Shown here: piece after piece, positions 24,409 to 37,100 of the stretch | Layout: every line of letters begins with the position of its first letter | Numbering within the stretch: position 1 is the stretch's first letter | Source: Whitmania pigra | Lineage: Eukaryota; Annelida; Clitellata; Hirudinida; Haemopidae | Direction of reading: 5' to 3' | Length of the DNA: 64,000 nucleotides | NCBI GenBank assembly: GCA_021613335.1 | Contig: JAJTWR010000005.1 | Coordinates: 852,501-916,500 of the forward strand | Notes under the pieces: generated by a model | The model's database searches: none | Seen by the model: only the letters and a program-made list of their open reading frames with translations | Told to the model about the DNA's origin: nothing | Translations under genes and position numbers: made by a program

Positions 24409-25494
24409 AGAAACAATCGACAAAAAAGTGTCCACATTCAAGCATTTAATTAATTTAAAATGACTTTCCGATAATTATAACAGAGTTTCTCAGCATTTAA
24501 GGAGAAAACACAACCTGACGTCGAAGCAAGAAAAACCTAAAGAGTTTCCACGAACAATAAAAGAAATCACTTGCATTAAAAAGGAGCTGTTTAGCATCAA
24601 CATCTTCCAATTAATAATTAATAATGTCCCATTATTAATGATACTTTCAATAACTTTTTAAGAAATTTTACTGAGCATATGAACTCATTGAAAGATGGTT
24701 CAAAATCAAATTCTAAGGAATGCACCAATAACATGGCAAACGATTTGAAAATAACTGGCAACTCTATTAATGATGCCAAGCAATGTTAGCGATAAATATT
24801 TCAAAGTTGCAAGGCAAAGATTGACACAGATGCCACTGATATCTTATTTATATTCATTTAAATGCTTTATAAATTACTTGTTTCTCAAGTTGCCAGATCT
24901 CAAAGACATTAGAATGTTTTATTGGAATGAAATTCTGCAACAACAGCTTCAAACAGTCAGAAAGGAAGAAAAGTACCATTATATAATAATATTATAATTA
25001 ATATTAATCTAACAACACCAATTGTTGAATAGTAGATAAAATTATAACACACTATTAAATAATAATAACCTGAACTATTAAGTGATCTTTTGAGTTTTGT
25101 TCAAGTTTCGGAACACAAGCAAACAAGAGGACATCGCTTTAAGTTACTTGCTCGGTCGATACTGCTAGAAATTATTTTTAACAAATTGATCTCCCAGCCA
25201 TTGCTGTCGAGTTGATTGAATAAATAATAATAATAACATTAATAAGTGTGAAAAGGTCGCATATCCATCCACCATATTCAGTTTCCTAAATAAATAGAAG
25301 CTAATTTGTGCTTCAAATTGAATTTGTTTGAAAGACATTTCTGGAAATTTTGAAAGCATAAAAGTTATGTCGAGTCCGAGAAACAAGAGAGAGGCAAATG
25401 AAAGAAATTCAATTGCCAAATTGCTCAGTCTCCATTTATGAGAGTGAAACGAGGAGGGCCTTAACAAATTAACAGAAAAACACATCAAATAATA

Positions 25495-26210
25495 ATCGGA
25501 AGAAATGAGAAAAGAGTTAAATGAAGTTAACAATGTTCTCAAGCAAACAGAAGTATTAGTTGAGGTGGTTCAAGCACAGGGAAGACAAATTGATAACCTC
25601 TGCCAGCTAAATCATTAATGTCCAATTCATAATATAAATCATAACATAAACCATAAATCATATTATCAATCATAAATCATGATATCAATCATAATATAAA
25701 TCTATCGAGTTCTATCAAGAATCTCAAAGAAAATAAACAGACGACAAAGGAATGGTCCGGCTTATTCAAAAGTAACATGGATACATTAATTTCAGAGATT
25801 GGAGCTGAACAAAAATCAGTTGCTGAGACAAGTACAAAAATTGAAATAGTGAAAGATTATAAAAGATTGAACAACATTGTTGTCTACAACTTGACAGAAG
25901 GAAGTGACAATTCAAAAGTTAAAGAGAAAGAGCTGGTTTTAAAGCTTCTGAAGGAAATATCGAGCAAGAAAATGGAAGAAAAAAGGTTACAGACACGTTG
26001 AGAATGGGGGAGAAGATTGGATAAAAAAGAAAGACCAAGACCAGTTATGATTAGATTTCATAAAAGTCAGACTTCAAAAAACCTCATTTTATGTGATCAT
26101 CACTTTGCATCATCGTTTTTCTGTCGTCTCGACCTTCCGAAGCTTTCGAAAGTTCATGAGAAGTTCAGCAATTTGAGAGTCTGCTGCTGTAAATTAATTG
26201 TTTTATAATC
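25495..26210 (+). pseudogene. LINE ORF1-like remnant, copy 2
   Basis: Coiled-coil coding sequence (about 25500-25617) is interrupted by an AT-rich tandem repeat (25618-25705). It resumes through 25777-26001 with KRLNNIVVYNLTEGS and, after a frameshift, RPRPVMIRFHKS at about 26033. The order coiled coil, 'NNIVVYNL' block, then 'RPxxVxF' block is that of LINE ORF1 proteins with an RRM-like domain. Several stops and shifts make it non-functional. Sequence between the two ORF1-like copies (24.4-25.5 kb) is AT-rich with further decayed coding-like patches. Confidence 0.6.
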
Positions 26211-27760
26211 CAGGTTCATTTTATTATGAACAGCAACAATAGAAATAGTCAATAGCAGCAGTACTGGTTTATAACTTGTGTATTACATATTGGCTTTTTA
26301 GAAAATTAATGTTAGCAAAAATATGTTTATGTCATTGGAGTTTTATAAGTGCAAATGTAGCAGAAACAAAATAAAACCATCACACAAATTCACAATGTCT
26401 CACCAGTGAATCTTCCATTGTTCTCACTGCAAAAGAAGCAATTGGTTTTAAAATTAAATTTTAAATTTGAATCGACATAATCTCAGTTACAAATTTTATT
26501 CAACACATTTTCTTATTAGGCTTATCAACCAACTGAAATTTGAATGTTTCACCAAATACTGCATTCAACGTCACACGATAACTCTTTCATCCGTATATTG
26601 ATAATATATATGCGATAATTTCGTGAAGCATTGAAAAAATACTTAAAATACTTAAAGTTAATTATTTTAGCTTGAAATTTGAAAAAATAATATCTTGGGG
26701 CAGAATAGTAAGATCTTGCAAATTGTATAGAAAGCTGCACAACCAACCAGTGTTACTGCATAAGCAGGGCTTGTTACTCGACCAAAATACATGAAACAGT
26801 GTCTTAATAACCACAAGTGTATGATACACACAGGCCAAATTATGCTAAACTTTAAATGGCTAGCTCTCATTTAGAAGTTAAAATAAACTCTAGCTTAATT
26901 AGTCTTCGAATGTTCATTTACATCCACTTGTTCTTGAATGTGTTTCCTTAGTCTGTAATTGCTCAATGTAGTGCCCTGGCCACAAGGTGCGAGATCACAA
27001 ACAAACTCATCATCACTTTCGACATGATCTCCAGCCACGTTAACTCTCACCTTTATTTGCGTTTGAGTCCATTTTCAGGGTAACTCTCCTCCGTGGCTCG
27101 ACTGTCCTCTTTGTGGCTGTGCTTTTTGGCAGAGAACATTTCAGAGTACTGAGGAGGACGTTGTTCTTAATGCCGGAGTTTTGTTCTGAAAAAAATGTCT
27201 CGAAAGTTATTTCGCACCGCACGACTCCAACACTTTGCAAGCACTGACCATTGATTAATTGATAACCCGTGCCGAAATTCTTAAACTAAACTTGAAATAT
27301 GTAAAAAGTGTGAGACTATCTCGAAAGATCAACTTCAAGGTCATAATTACTAATTGAACAAATAACTAAAAACGAAGGCCCAGTCCAACCTTTACAATGT
27401 GAGTTCTCCCAACCACCTCACTCCGAATCGTCCATCTTTGAAATTGGAGAGCGCTGCAATTTCCTGTAAGTTAATTTGATTTATATCGGTAAAATTTTTT
27501 TGAGGTTTATGAGTTTATTTATGAAACAAACAAACAAGCCGTTATACATACAGAAAAAACAAAAAACGAAAGCAAATAAATTCAAATAAACCCATAGGGC
27601 CAGCCTCAAGGAGGAACACGCTTCGGACTATTTTAAATTTATCTTTGAATTAATGATTACAATTAATTTATTTACATAATATAAAATTAATTCTAACTAA
27701 AAGATACTGTTCAGTTTATCGTACTTTTAAATTTTTATAGCTTTATATTTTTGCTTTTTA
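26211..27760. other. No confident gene
   Basis: AT-rich intergenic DNA. On the minus strand short open segments at about 27050-27190 and 27390-27475 have splice-like borders, but no conserved protein could be assembled. Confidence 0.3.
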
Positions 27761-27763
27761 TTA

Positions 27764-28125
27764 GGCTGAGGCTTAAATTCCCTATTACCTATCCCAGAAG
27801 CTGGAGGAGTGGTAAAACCGTTCGCGACGGACATAGATTTCCAAAGGTAATAAACCATAAACAAATTTAGCTCCGCCTGCAATGAGTAAACAGCTTTCTT
27901 CCGCTATAATTATTTATTAGTTTAAATTGAAGTCTCGAGGGTTAAGGTTGGGATAGGGTTAAGTTGGGTTCGAGTAGGTTTAGGTCACATATTTTTTTGC
28001 TTTTATTTAAATGGGCGGAGCCTAATTTGTTTTGGCATGGAGCTTTAAATTTTCTGTGTATCTCATTAAAAATCTGTGTCCCGAACTGTTTTACCGCTTT
28101 ACTGCACCCTTTTGAGCCTCAGATC
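27764..28125. mobile_element. Foldback/MITE-like inverted repeat
   Basis: The arm 27766-27881 matches the reverse complement of 28012-28123 with many mismatches and small gaps. Conserved blocks include CTGAGGCT at the outer end, GTAAAAC..TTCG in the middle and CAAAT..GCTCCGCC at the inner end. About 130 bp separate the arms, including a GGGTTAAGG-type patch. No ORF is present. This is the structure of a non-autonomous foldback or MITE element. Confidence 0.5.
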
Positions 28126-28299
28126 CATCCATCCATCGTGGAGGAAAGAGAGATATTTAAGAAAGTGAAGACATTCATACATTTAATCCAACACGTAACT
28201 GAATAGCAAGCTACTATTTATGACAACATCTAAAGGTAATGATAATAAAATACATCAGAAATTGAAGAGCTTTAAGTTTAGTATATCAATTCTAGCGTC

Positions 28300-28365
28300 T
28301 TGGGCTATTTTGTCACCGGGCTATATTGACGGGGCTGTTTTGTCGTGAATTGGGTTTAAAAGGTA
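28300..28365. repeat. Degenerate GGGCTATTTTGTC tandem repeat
   Basis: Three imperfect units of about 16-20 bases ('gggctattttgtcacc', 'gggctatattgacgg', 'ggctgttttgtcgtg'). Origin unknown. The DNA on either side up to 28746 is AT-rich with no gene. Confidence 0.5.
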
Positions 28366-28746
28366 ATTAAAATGACATTAATTTATTACTGAAAGTAATT
28401 GGTTGTTTTTATCTTTGGTTACTTAAAAAACTTTACAAACCAATTTCCATAATTTCGTTAATAACATGAAATACCACAATGCACTTCTACGTACAGATCT
28501 AGTCTTAAGTTGAGCTTAGATTAAGAAATTATAGCCATTTGTCAATGTCCTAAATCCTGACCAGTGAAGGCAAAGATTATATCGATGGTAAGGATATCAG
28601 CCTATAATAATAATAACAACAATAATAATAACAACCGTATATAATTGATTCAAATGACACATTATGCAGGATTAGAGACACTTCGTTAAAATATATATTA
28701 TTAACTCATAATTAATTTATTCATTATTTATACTTCAGTTGTTGAC

Positions 28747-30725
28747 ATGAAGAAAGCGATATTTCTCTTTGTTACTCTGATGGCAATTTCAGGTTAGTTG
28801 TTGCTGCTAATAATAATTTAAAAAATTATTAATAATATTTAGAACAATAATGTCAATAATAGTTTTTCTTTGTTTAATGGTTCTAAATATTAAACTCGTT
28901 CAAAATTCTAGGTCTTGTGCAAACCGCAGATCGACCTTGCAGAGTAATTAAAAATTATCAATTGATCAGAAATTTTATTTGCATTTTAATTCCAATCAGC
29001 CCTTCTAATAACTTTCACAATATCGACATCATAATCATATTAATAAATTTACTTCGTATTACACTATTAATTTATTACACTCTAATTTATTATTATTTAA
29101 ATACCTTTAATTAAACTTTTACTAGACCTTTTGTTTTGAGTTATTCATATTTATCCGAATCGGCTAGCACTACAGCCACCCGACCATTTATGTAGCGCCC
29201 CCCATTCAAACCATGGCCGTCACTGGCAGCACAGAATGGATTACAAAAACGACACTTTATGAATATTGCCAACACCTTCATGCCAATTCAGTTGATTGAT
29301 TAGAAATTAAAAATTATGATAAAATGTCAATAAATTGAGTGATTATTACATAACTGCACTTGCATTATAGACTCATTCAGCCGTCGATAAGTAATAAATT
29401 TTATTGTGCCTTATTTTTACGAATGTCGTATCAATATGAAATTCATTAAAATTATCTTAAAACCATCGACATTTGCAGTGGCAAGGTTGCGGTGAGCATG
29501 CTTTATATAATAAATTGATGTTATGTTTAATTTGACTAATTAATTTAGTTAATCAATTAAACTAAATAATCTTAATTAATTAAACAGTTAAATGTATAAA
29601 ATTTTTGAAAAGTCTAAAATCGATGCTTTAAATTTTTAGAGTACATTATTATTTCAACAATTAAATTGAAATCAATTAAAATTAATTAATTTATTAAGAT
29701 GAAGTGATTACAAATATTATATATTTTAAATTAATATAATATTAAATTATCATATTCGTTTGTTAATTCAGAAAGGTATGTTTACTGTGAGAAGGTAAAC
29801 AATTTATATTTGTATATACTAAAGTCCTGCTCATCTAATATCAATGATATAATTAAAATAATTAACATAATTAACACAAATGGCATTATTACTTACCTTC
29901 TACCATTATTTTAACCTCTGCAAGTTAATTTTGTTTGTTTTTGATAAATCGACTTAAGGTAAATATGAGTTCATCATACAAAATAATACATTTATCGTTA
30001 AATGCATGTAGTGCTTTAATTTACGAGGTGTTACATTTTAGGATGAAGACTGTCCAGCTAATTCCATTTGCATAAGAGGATTATGCCGTAAGAACTTCGA
30101 TTTAGATTTTCATCTTGACATTTGTAGTCAATGGAATAAATTAATATTAATGTCGTAGAATAATTTCAATTAAAGTACTTTTCAATCATTTTGCGAAGCA
30201 AAGATTTTTTTTCCAATGATGCTGAGATGTGATAACCATGTTTTAGGTTAAGCGATTCGACGAATAATTGAATCATTATTGAGTCATTGATAAGAACGTA
30301 TTTCCTATCCTAGTCTCGTTTTTTAAATAAGCGCATGGTGACAATAATTATTAATAATGGATAATAATTAATAAAGTTAATATTTAACATTAATTCATAA
30401 ATAATTTGGCCCAGCTAATGGATGACAATCGAATTTCAGTTCAGGAGACTATCAAAGATAATCCTCCTAAGACTATCTGCAAGCAGGCAAGTTGACGTGG
30501 TTTTAGTTAAAAATTTGTTATTATTATTGTTGTTATTATATTAAGCATATTATAATTACCAACAATATAATACCGATAATATAATATAATTGCAAGTAGT
30601 TTACAAAAATCCAATAATCATTACTAATATTATTATTGTTATCATTATTGGAAGCAAAACGTATTATGTCAAAACAGGACTATGAGTGCAAGAACAGAAA
30701 TTGCGTAAGAAGAAGATGCCTCTAA
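28747..30725 (+). CDS. Small secreted eight-cysteine peptide, unrecognised
   Basis: Five exons join in frame to 72 aa: 28747-28792, 28912-28943, 30042-30087, 30440-30486, 30678-30725. The first exon encodes a clear signal peptide (MKKAIFLFVTLMAISG). The mature part holds eight cysteines in two similar halves: C-x4-C-x5-C-x4-C, a 13-residue linker, then C-x5-C-x4-C-x4-C. The first half has the common 'C-x3-D-C-x5-C-x2-G-x-C' look of small disulphide-rich modules; the end is arginine-rich. Every GT-AG phase fits, and the last intron uses a GC donor (CAG|GCAAGT). AATAAA lies about 80 bp after the stop. Family and function are unknown; a host-defence or signalling peptide is only a guess. Confidence 0.6.
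29150..29250 (-). mobile_element. SINE copy in intron of the cysteine-rich gene
   Basis: The complement reads TGCTGCCAgTGAC, then GGCGCTACATAAATGGTC, matching the blocks 'tgctgccatcac' and 'gcgctatataaatggtc' of the plus-strand SINE at 59885-60050 in the same order. Confidence 0.5.
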
Positions 30726-32003
30726 ATTGACAAGTCTATTTCAATTTCAGTCATGTTTATTGAGAAAATTGAACTAACACATATGCTGAAGAAATTAATT
30801 ACAGAATAAATCTGTTCTGTGCGTGTCTTATTGACTACATAAGTTTTTAGTGACTTCTGGAGCCAAAAGGCAATCCATAAAAGCATAGTTAAACGTTCGT
30901 GCATAAAAATAATAATAATAATAATATTTCAAAGTTGCAACTCAAACAATTGAATTACTGTTGTTGTGATGAAAGCGATTATTATATTATTCAGTAATTA
31001 ACAATAATTATTAATAAAGTTTATAGTTATTTTTATTCAAAATATTATTAATTATAGAAAGCATTAATATTTTAAACTTTATCTATTTGTACCATGATGT
31101 TTGGTTTAAAATTAATATTAAGACGATAATAACAATAATAATAAGAAGACTAGTTAATCAATAAAAATAAAGTAAATTTTTATCAATTAAAGTCGTTGAG
31201 TAAAAATAAGTTTATTGTTATAAAAATAGGCGATCATCTAAAAAAATTGGCATATTGAGCAGCACATCGCATCTTTTTAAAGGCCTCACGTAAATATTCT
31301 CTGACATGGAATGACACGCGCAGGAACACACACGCACACACGCACACACAGTAAACAGTTACAAAACGCGAATAATATTGACACAGCACGAACGAGGACG
31401 AAATAAGAATAAAAATTAAAACCAAAAAAAAAAAAATTTAATAAATCGATCAAAAACGGACAAGCAAAGATTATAAAATATGCCCGAGCCGCGTACTTGT
31501 GTAAATAACTCCGTCGAACACATTCACAAGGCGTGTGAAGAAAAATAAACGAAGCAAAAAAGCAATCAATATATCAATCAATAATCAATAAGCCAGTATT
31601 TTGTGACTTGATCATGAAATACTTCATTTAAGTAGATTTAAAAGTATTCATTTGGCCAATGAGACTAGGTAGCTCGGCACATTTAAGATATTATGAATAC
31701 TTGGCACGTGAATCACGATGCTATCGATAAAAAAAAAATCAATAAATTGATGGTCGAACATAAAATTGCTTGGCTCTCAAGTCATGATCTCATCTGCCCC
31801 TTACTTTCACTGCTACCAATGACAAAAAATCACATCCAAAAGACAAAAAATGATGAACACAACGACTTAATATCTTTGCGAGAGGTAAAGTAATAAAGTC
31901 ATAAAGCGCAAGCAACAGCGACATCGTCGACAATCAAAAAAATACCAATCAATAAACCAATCAAAACAAGTCAATCAATCAATCAATTATAGTTAGGAAC
32001 ACG
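30726..32003. other. Intergenic; CA-rich and CAAT-rich simple repeats
   Basis: AT-rich DNA with a (CA)n-like patch at about 31325-31352 and a 'tcaatcaatcaatcaat' patch near 31975. Short ORFs show no conserved features. Confidence 0.5.
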
Positions 32004-34144
32004 TTAGAAGTCCATTTCTATGGCAACCTTTTCATCAGCTCCATCCCTCCGAATGAGACTCAAGGACACACTGCTCCTATTGGAACGATTCCTTGATTCT
32101 TCGCCGTCGAACATAAGATCGACTCCGTTCGCATCTAAAGGCAGGAGTGGTTTCGATCCCGAGGCTTCGATCTTATCCCAGACTGTCTGCTCCATCTCCA
32201 TCAACTCGGCCAAATTCTTGTGTTCGTTCTTCCGTGGCAACCAATCAAACAAAAAGCTCGACGATGGACTCGGATGGTTCCGGACTCTATGATCATCAAT
32301 CTTTTTCAAATCTCCCCGATTTTCCGGTCGATCCAAGAGCTCTGCATTTTTTCCGGACAAGTGACGGTTTGTACCGTCGGGCGTGCGAGAGCCAGGGTCT
32401 GAAAACTCGAGGGACATCGGTTTGGGGGAAGCAGAGACGCCCTTTGATTTCTTCTCGGGCTTGGAGGCACAACCTCCATCGAGCCACAAATCAACAAGGC
32501 ACATCTGAAAAGAATGAATATGAATTAACATTATTGATTAAAAATTTCCTAAAATTAGGAACAAGCAACCTAATTTAATTCTATTAAATCAAAAAAAAAA
32601 AGTTCATCATGTAATTGCCAAACACCAGTAACTAGCAAAGTTCAATCAAACAACTAAGGATGACAAACTAATTTAACAATCGACTACCAACCTCCGAAGC
32701 AAAGGACAAGACAAAGTTTAGGAATGCCAAGGTCACCAGGAGAAACCTGAATGTCATGTCTGGTGCTGGCTTCAACTGGAAGGATGAAATCGAAAATTAA
32801 TTGGACATTTAAGTGGTCAATTAGTTAGATTGATCGGTGCTATTATTTGACAATGATGCTTTATAAATAAACACATTATTTTTAATGATAATATTCAAAC
32901 AAGAAATAATTAACTAGACAATTAATCTAATATGAACAGGTCGATTGATGTACCTGGAATACGTCGAAGAACCACTTGACCGGAAGGGGACTGACGACGA
33001 CGAGGAAGTTGACCAAAGTGGTCAGAAGTATCGTCAGCAGGAAGAGATCTGGTTGTGGAAAAATTTTTAATCATTTTAATAGATTGATGGAGCTGTTGCT
33101 AATTACAATCACCGGTAATTAATTAAAAATGATTATCTAACCACAAATTTATTTCAAATAACAGCGATTTCAAAACAGTTGGCTAAACTAACTATACTAC
33201 TAACAAAATCATTGTCCAGTTAATTAATTGCTTAATTAAACGATCAGTTAGCAAAAGCAATAAAGACACTGCCCGAAGCCAATGGCTTCGTTCGAGTGGC
33301 AAATGGTTTTCCAAATCCAAATTCATCACTCACAGTTCGTGAAGACGGTCTTCCTGAATGGAGCACCCTTGGAAAAGACGATGGCCAGGGTGATGTACTG
33401 GAAGGCGGAGACGGAGAAGACTGCCGTGACCTCGTGGCAGCCGAAGTTGCGCATGTGAGGAGGTGGAGCTGCATAGGCTTCGAACCTGGAGCGTGCGGAG
33501 AGAATGTGCGTGCGTGTTTTTTTATCAGTTTATTGATGAGGCTTCGGATAAGAAAATATAGGCCTTAAAAATGTAACTGTGTTTGTTGCTACCCCAAGTC
33601 TAATATTAACTGAATTAATAAATAATTAAGTACAATTAGTAACAATAACCTAAAATTAATAATAGATTATAATTAACTAAAACATTCAGCTTTTACTTAA
33701 AGAAAACTAAGGAAAGATCAATGAAAGTGACATTACCAGGACTGGTTACTGACGAGGAACCAAGCAATAAGCTGGAAGGACAGATTGAGTATCACCTGCA
33801 CGAGGATGGAGAGGATCGGGGAGACGGCAAGGAGGCTAACCCGGGGGGGGCGAGGACTCAGACGAGGGAAGGCGTGGGTCCTCGAAACTTTGGTGGTGTA
33901 ATAAAACGAGTTATTGTCACGAGATCAAATGAATGTAATAATATTACATTTTAAAATATTATATTTAATTTATTACAAGTATAGATATTCAAATTGGATG
34001 ATGAATCGGTCGCAAACTCACAAGTGAAACTGAGAGATGCAAGAAGGACCATGTCGATGTATAAGAACTGCAAGTCTGTCAGATTTGCACCAACCTGAAA
34101 GACACATCATGATGATGATGATGATGATGATGACAACAACAACA

Positions 34145-34182
<38 letters not shown>

Positions 34183-37100
34183 AGAACAAAATATCTGTAA
34201 TAATAGAGATTATGTTGATGATGCTGGTGGAACCAATAGAAGCAATGAGAATTAACTGTTATTCAATAATCACTAAGTAACTAATGTTAAAAAAATGTTA
34301 ATGTTGTAAAATCATGTTAAAAAATAACACTGTCATTATTAAAGTCATTACAGTTACTATTAATAAAGCTTAAGAATCAGTAATGACGACGTTTGAGAAC
34401 AGACTAATAGCGAACAGGATATGATTTGTTACGCATGAATTGTTACGTATGAATTGTTATGCATGAACTGACTCACCCAATAGAGCAGACAAACTGATGT
34501 GAATTGCGTCAGACTATAACTGGCCATGAACTTGAAGATGCCGAACGAGGTCACCAGAGCTGCCCTGCCCTCCCTGTCATAATTATTATTATTAATAATC
34601 ACTTATTAGTAATAGTATATTAATAATCACTTATTAGTAATAGTATATTAATAATCAGTCATTAGCATTATTGTTTAACTAAACAAGTAGAATAATGCAT
34701 AGCAGCAATATCATTTTAGAATCCCTTTAAAAAAATTAATTTGCAATTGTATAATAACTAACTACATCATAACTACTTCATAATATGATTAAACAATGAA
34801 ACCAAATTAATAATACATATTAATAATAGATATTGATAACGGCACTGCAGCCAAAAATCCATCACTTATGTTTAAATTCATTTATGACCAAATTAATCAA
34901 ATTCAGAAAAACAACGAACAACGAACAACAACCAACCTGATAAGGTTCGGAACACAGGAAATGTTTGCCTGTTTCGAGGTAAAGGGTGAGGCCACGGAAG
35001 CCTCGGCCTCCGAGAGGGAGATGCCAGCGTGGGCCGCCTTCAGTGCCCCGCAGTCATTGGCCCCGTCTCCACACATCCCCACGAAATGTCTGGAGGGATG
35101 GTATATTTTAGTTTTAGTATGATAATTAATTAATTAATTTAGCTAAGATTTATCATCATTACCGAGTTCATTTAGTTTGATAACTTAGTAATCAACATAT
35201 TCAGTTTAATGAGTTCGTTTAGTTTGATAATTTAGTTAAGTAATAACATATTCGAGTTAACCAATTGACATAACAGACAAGGTTATTTAATCATCGACAC
35301 CGACCCAATCTCAATGAGGGACTCGATCAACTGCTGCTTCTGATCCGGAGAGAACCTCGCGAAGACCGTTCCTTGCTCCAGAAGCTGGAATGAATTTAAC
35401 AAAAGTAATTAAATTATTATTAATTAAAATAATACATTTATTTATAAAGTCTTATAAGTCTTATCAGCTTCAGTTTTGGCTGTTCCAGGAAGATATGAAC
35501 AAACTAGATAACCAATCAAGTAATTAGGAATTAGGAGCTTTTCACAGATTTGTTAGAAAATTATAATTACGTTAATGATATTAAGGTTGTTTACCTTGTT
35601 TATGACTGACGGGTAGTGCCTTCTTAGGAGCGACCAAGATTTCCCAGTCACCGCCAAATGGAGTTTCTTTGACTGCTCTGGCATCTCAATAAGGTCGTCC
35701 TAGGATAGGTCGTTTGCATTAGTAATGTAATTAAATATTCTTTACCACTTACATAAATTAGCATATCGTAATATTCTAATATGATCTAGAGGTCATCTGC
35801 ATAATTCTACTAGTTAATTACTTTTGTATTGCATGGGGTCTTACCACCATGCATAAAAGAAAATATGTTCATTTGTTTATAAATAAATTACCAATTTCTA
35901 AATAAAAAATAATTATTAAATAACAACAACAATAATAACCACAACAACAGCAATAACAGCAGCAACAACAAATAATTCAACATGAATTCCAACCCTAAAA
36001 AGCTTTGTTTGAACCCACCTTAAACGACACTTTACAGTTCTCCAAAGATCTCACAGTGTAATCGTTATCATCACACAGGATATCTCGATCAGCACTACCA
36101 TCATCATCCACTTTTGCCCAATGCAGTTCAAACCTCCCTTTGACGTTGTCTGATTGGCTAGAATTGAGGCAGGTGAGAAATGCAACTTTATCCTGGGAGC
36201 CAATCATGTCGCAGTTCTTAGCCACGCTGAGGGCGGTCAACAGGTTATCACCTGAGTTGGAAATTCAGGTAAGTTATTAGCAATGTAATTGTGATTATGA
36301 TTCTCGTGACTTTAAAAAATCAAAAAAAAACTAATAGTAAACAACACATAAAAAAATAATAAGTTTTTTAAAACTGAGATTGTGAAGTCCTTCCCAAGTC
36401 AGCGAGTGAAAGCAAGACCATTAGGTTATGCAATGAAGTTCATGCCTCCCTTTAACTAATTAACCAACAATGGAACAATATTTAATTAAGTTTCTTCAAA
36501 TCATATCGTCGACCACTTCAACAATGCAATAACAATCTTAGAGATGACGCACAATCACCACAATCATCATCATCATCATCACCTGTAACCATTATGGGTC
36601 TGATGTTGGCAGTATTGAGGACGTCAATGACAGGCTTAGTTTGAGTCTTCAACTGATTCTCGAAGACAATCAAACCCAGCATCGTCAGCTTCCTTTCCGC
36701 CTGCTCCCTGCGGTTAAAAATAAACTCATTAATATTCGTGCGATTCAATTTTTTTTTCCGGATCGTCAGGACAGTTAAGACTGCAGGGCTGACAATCATA
36801 ACCATAATCACTTCCCTCAGCACCAAAATCATCACCGTTATCGACATTTCACTCCTCATCGTCATCTTCATCATCACTACCACCATAATCATCATCATTA
36901 TCATCATAGCTTACCTCTGACATCTCTGCACCTTCACCAAGCCCATCTTGAGCTCCCTATGGGCGAGGGCGAGCACCCTGTAACCCTGCTTCGTGTAACC
37001 CATCAGCACCTCTTGGAAGTCTTCCGGGACTGGATCAAGGGGAGAATAATTGGACGTTGAGAAGAGAGAGTGAGAGCGAAAGAGGCACCAATGAATGAGT

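Noticed and set aside
25165..25542. Minus-strand ORF of 125 codons, hydrophobic
   Set aside because: It is antisense to the coiled-coil coding part of the second LINE ORF1 remnant.
27040..27480. Minus-strand exon-like segments (ending GLKRK or GELTL in two frames)
   Set aside because: Splice-like borders exist but no frame joins them into a recognisable protein; left as intergenic.
27905..27965. Telomere-like GGGTTA repeats
   Set aside because: Only a few degenerate units (gggttaagg, agggttaag) inside the foldback element; not a telomeric tract.
29460..29500. Tiny extra exon in the cysteine-rich gene (tttgcag|tggcaagg..)
   Set aside because: Including it leaves a carry base that creates a stop in the next exon, whereas skipping it keeps all phases.
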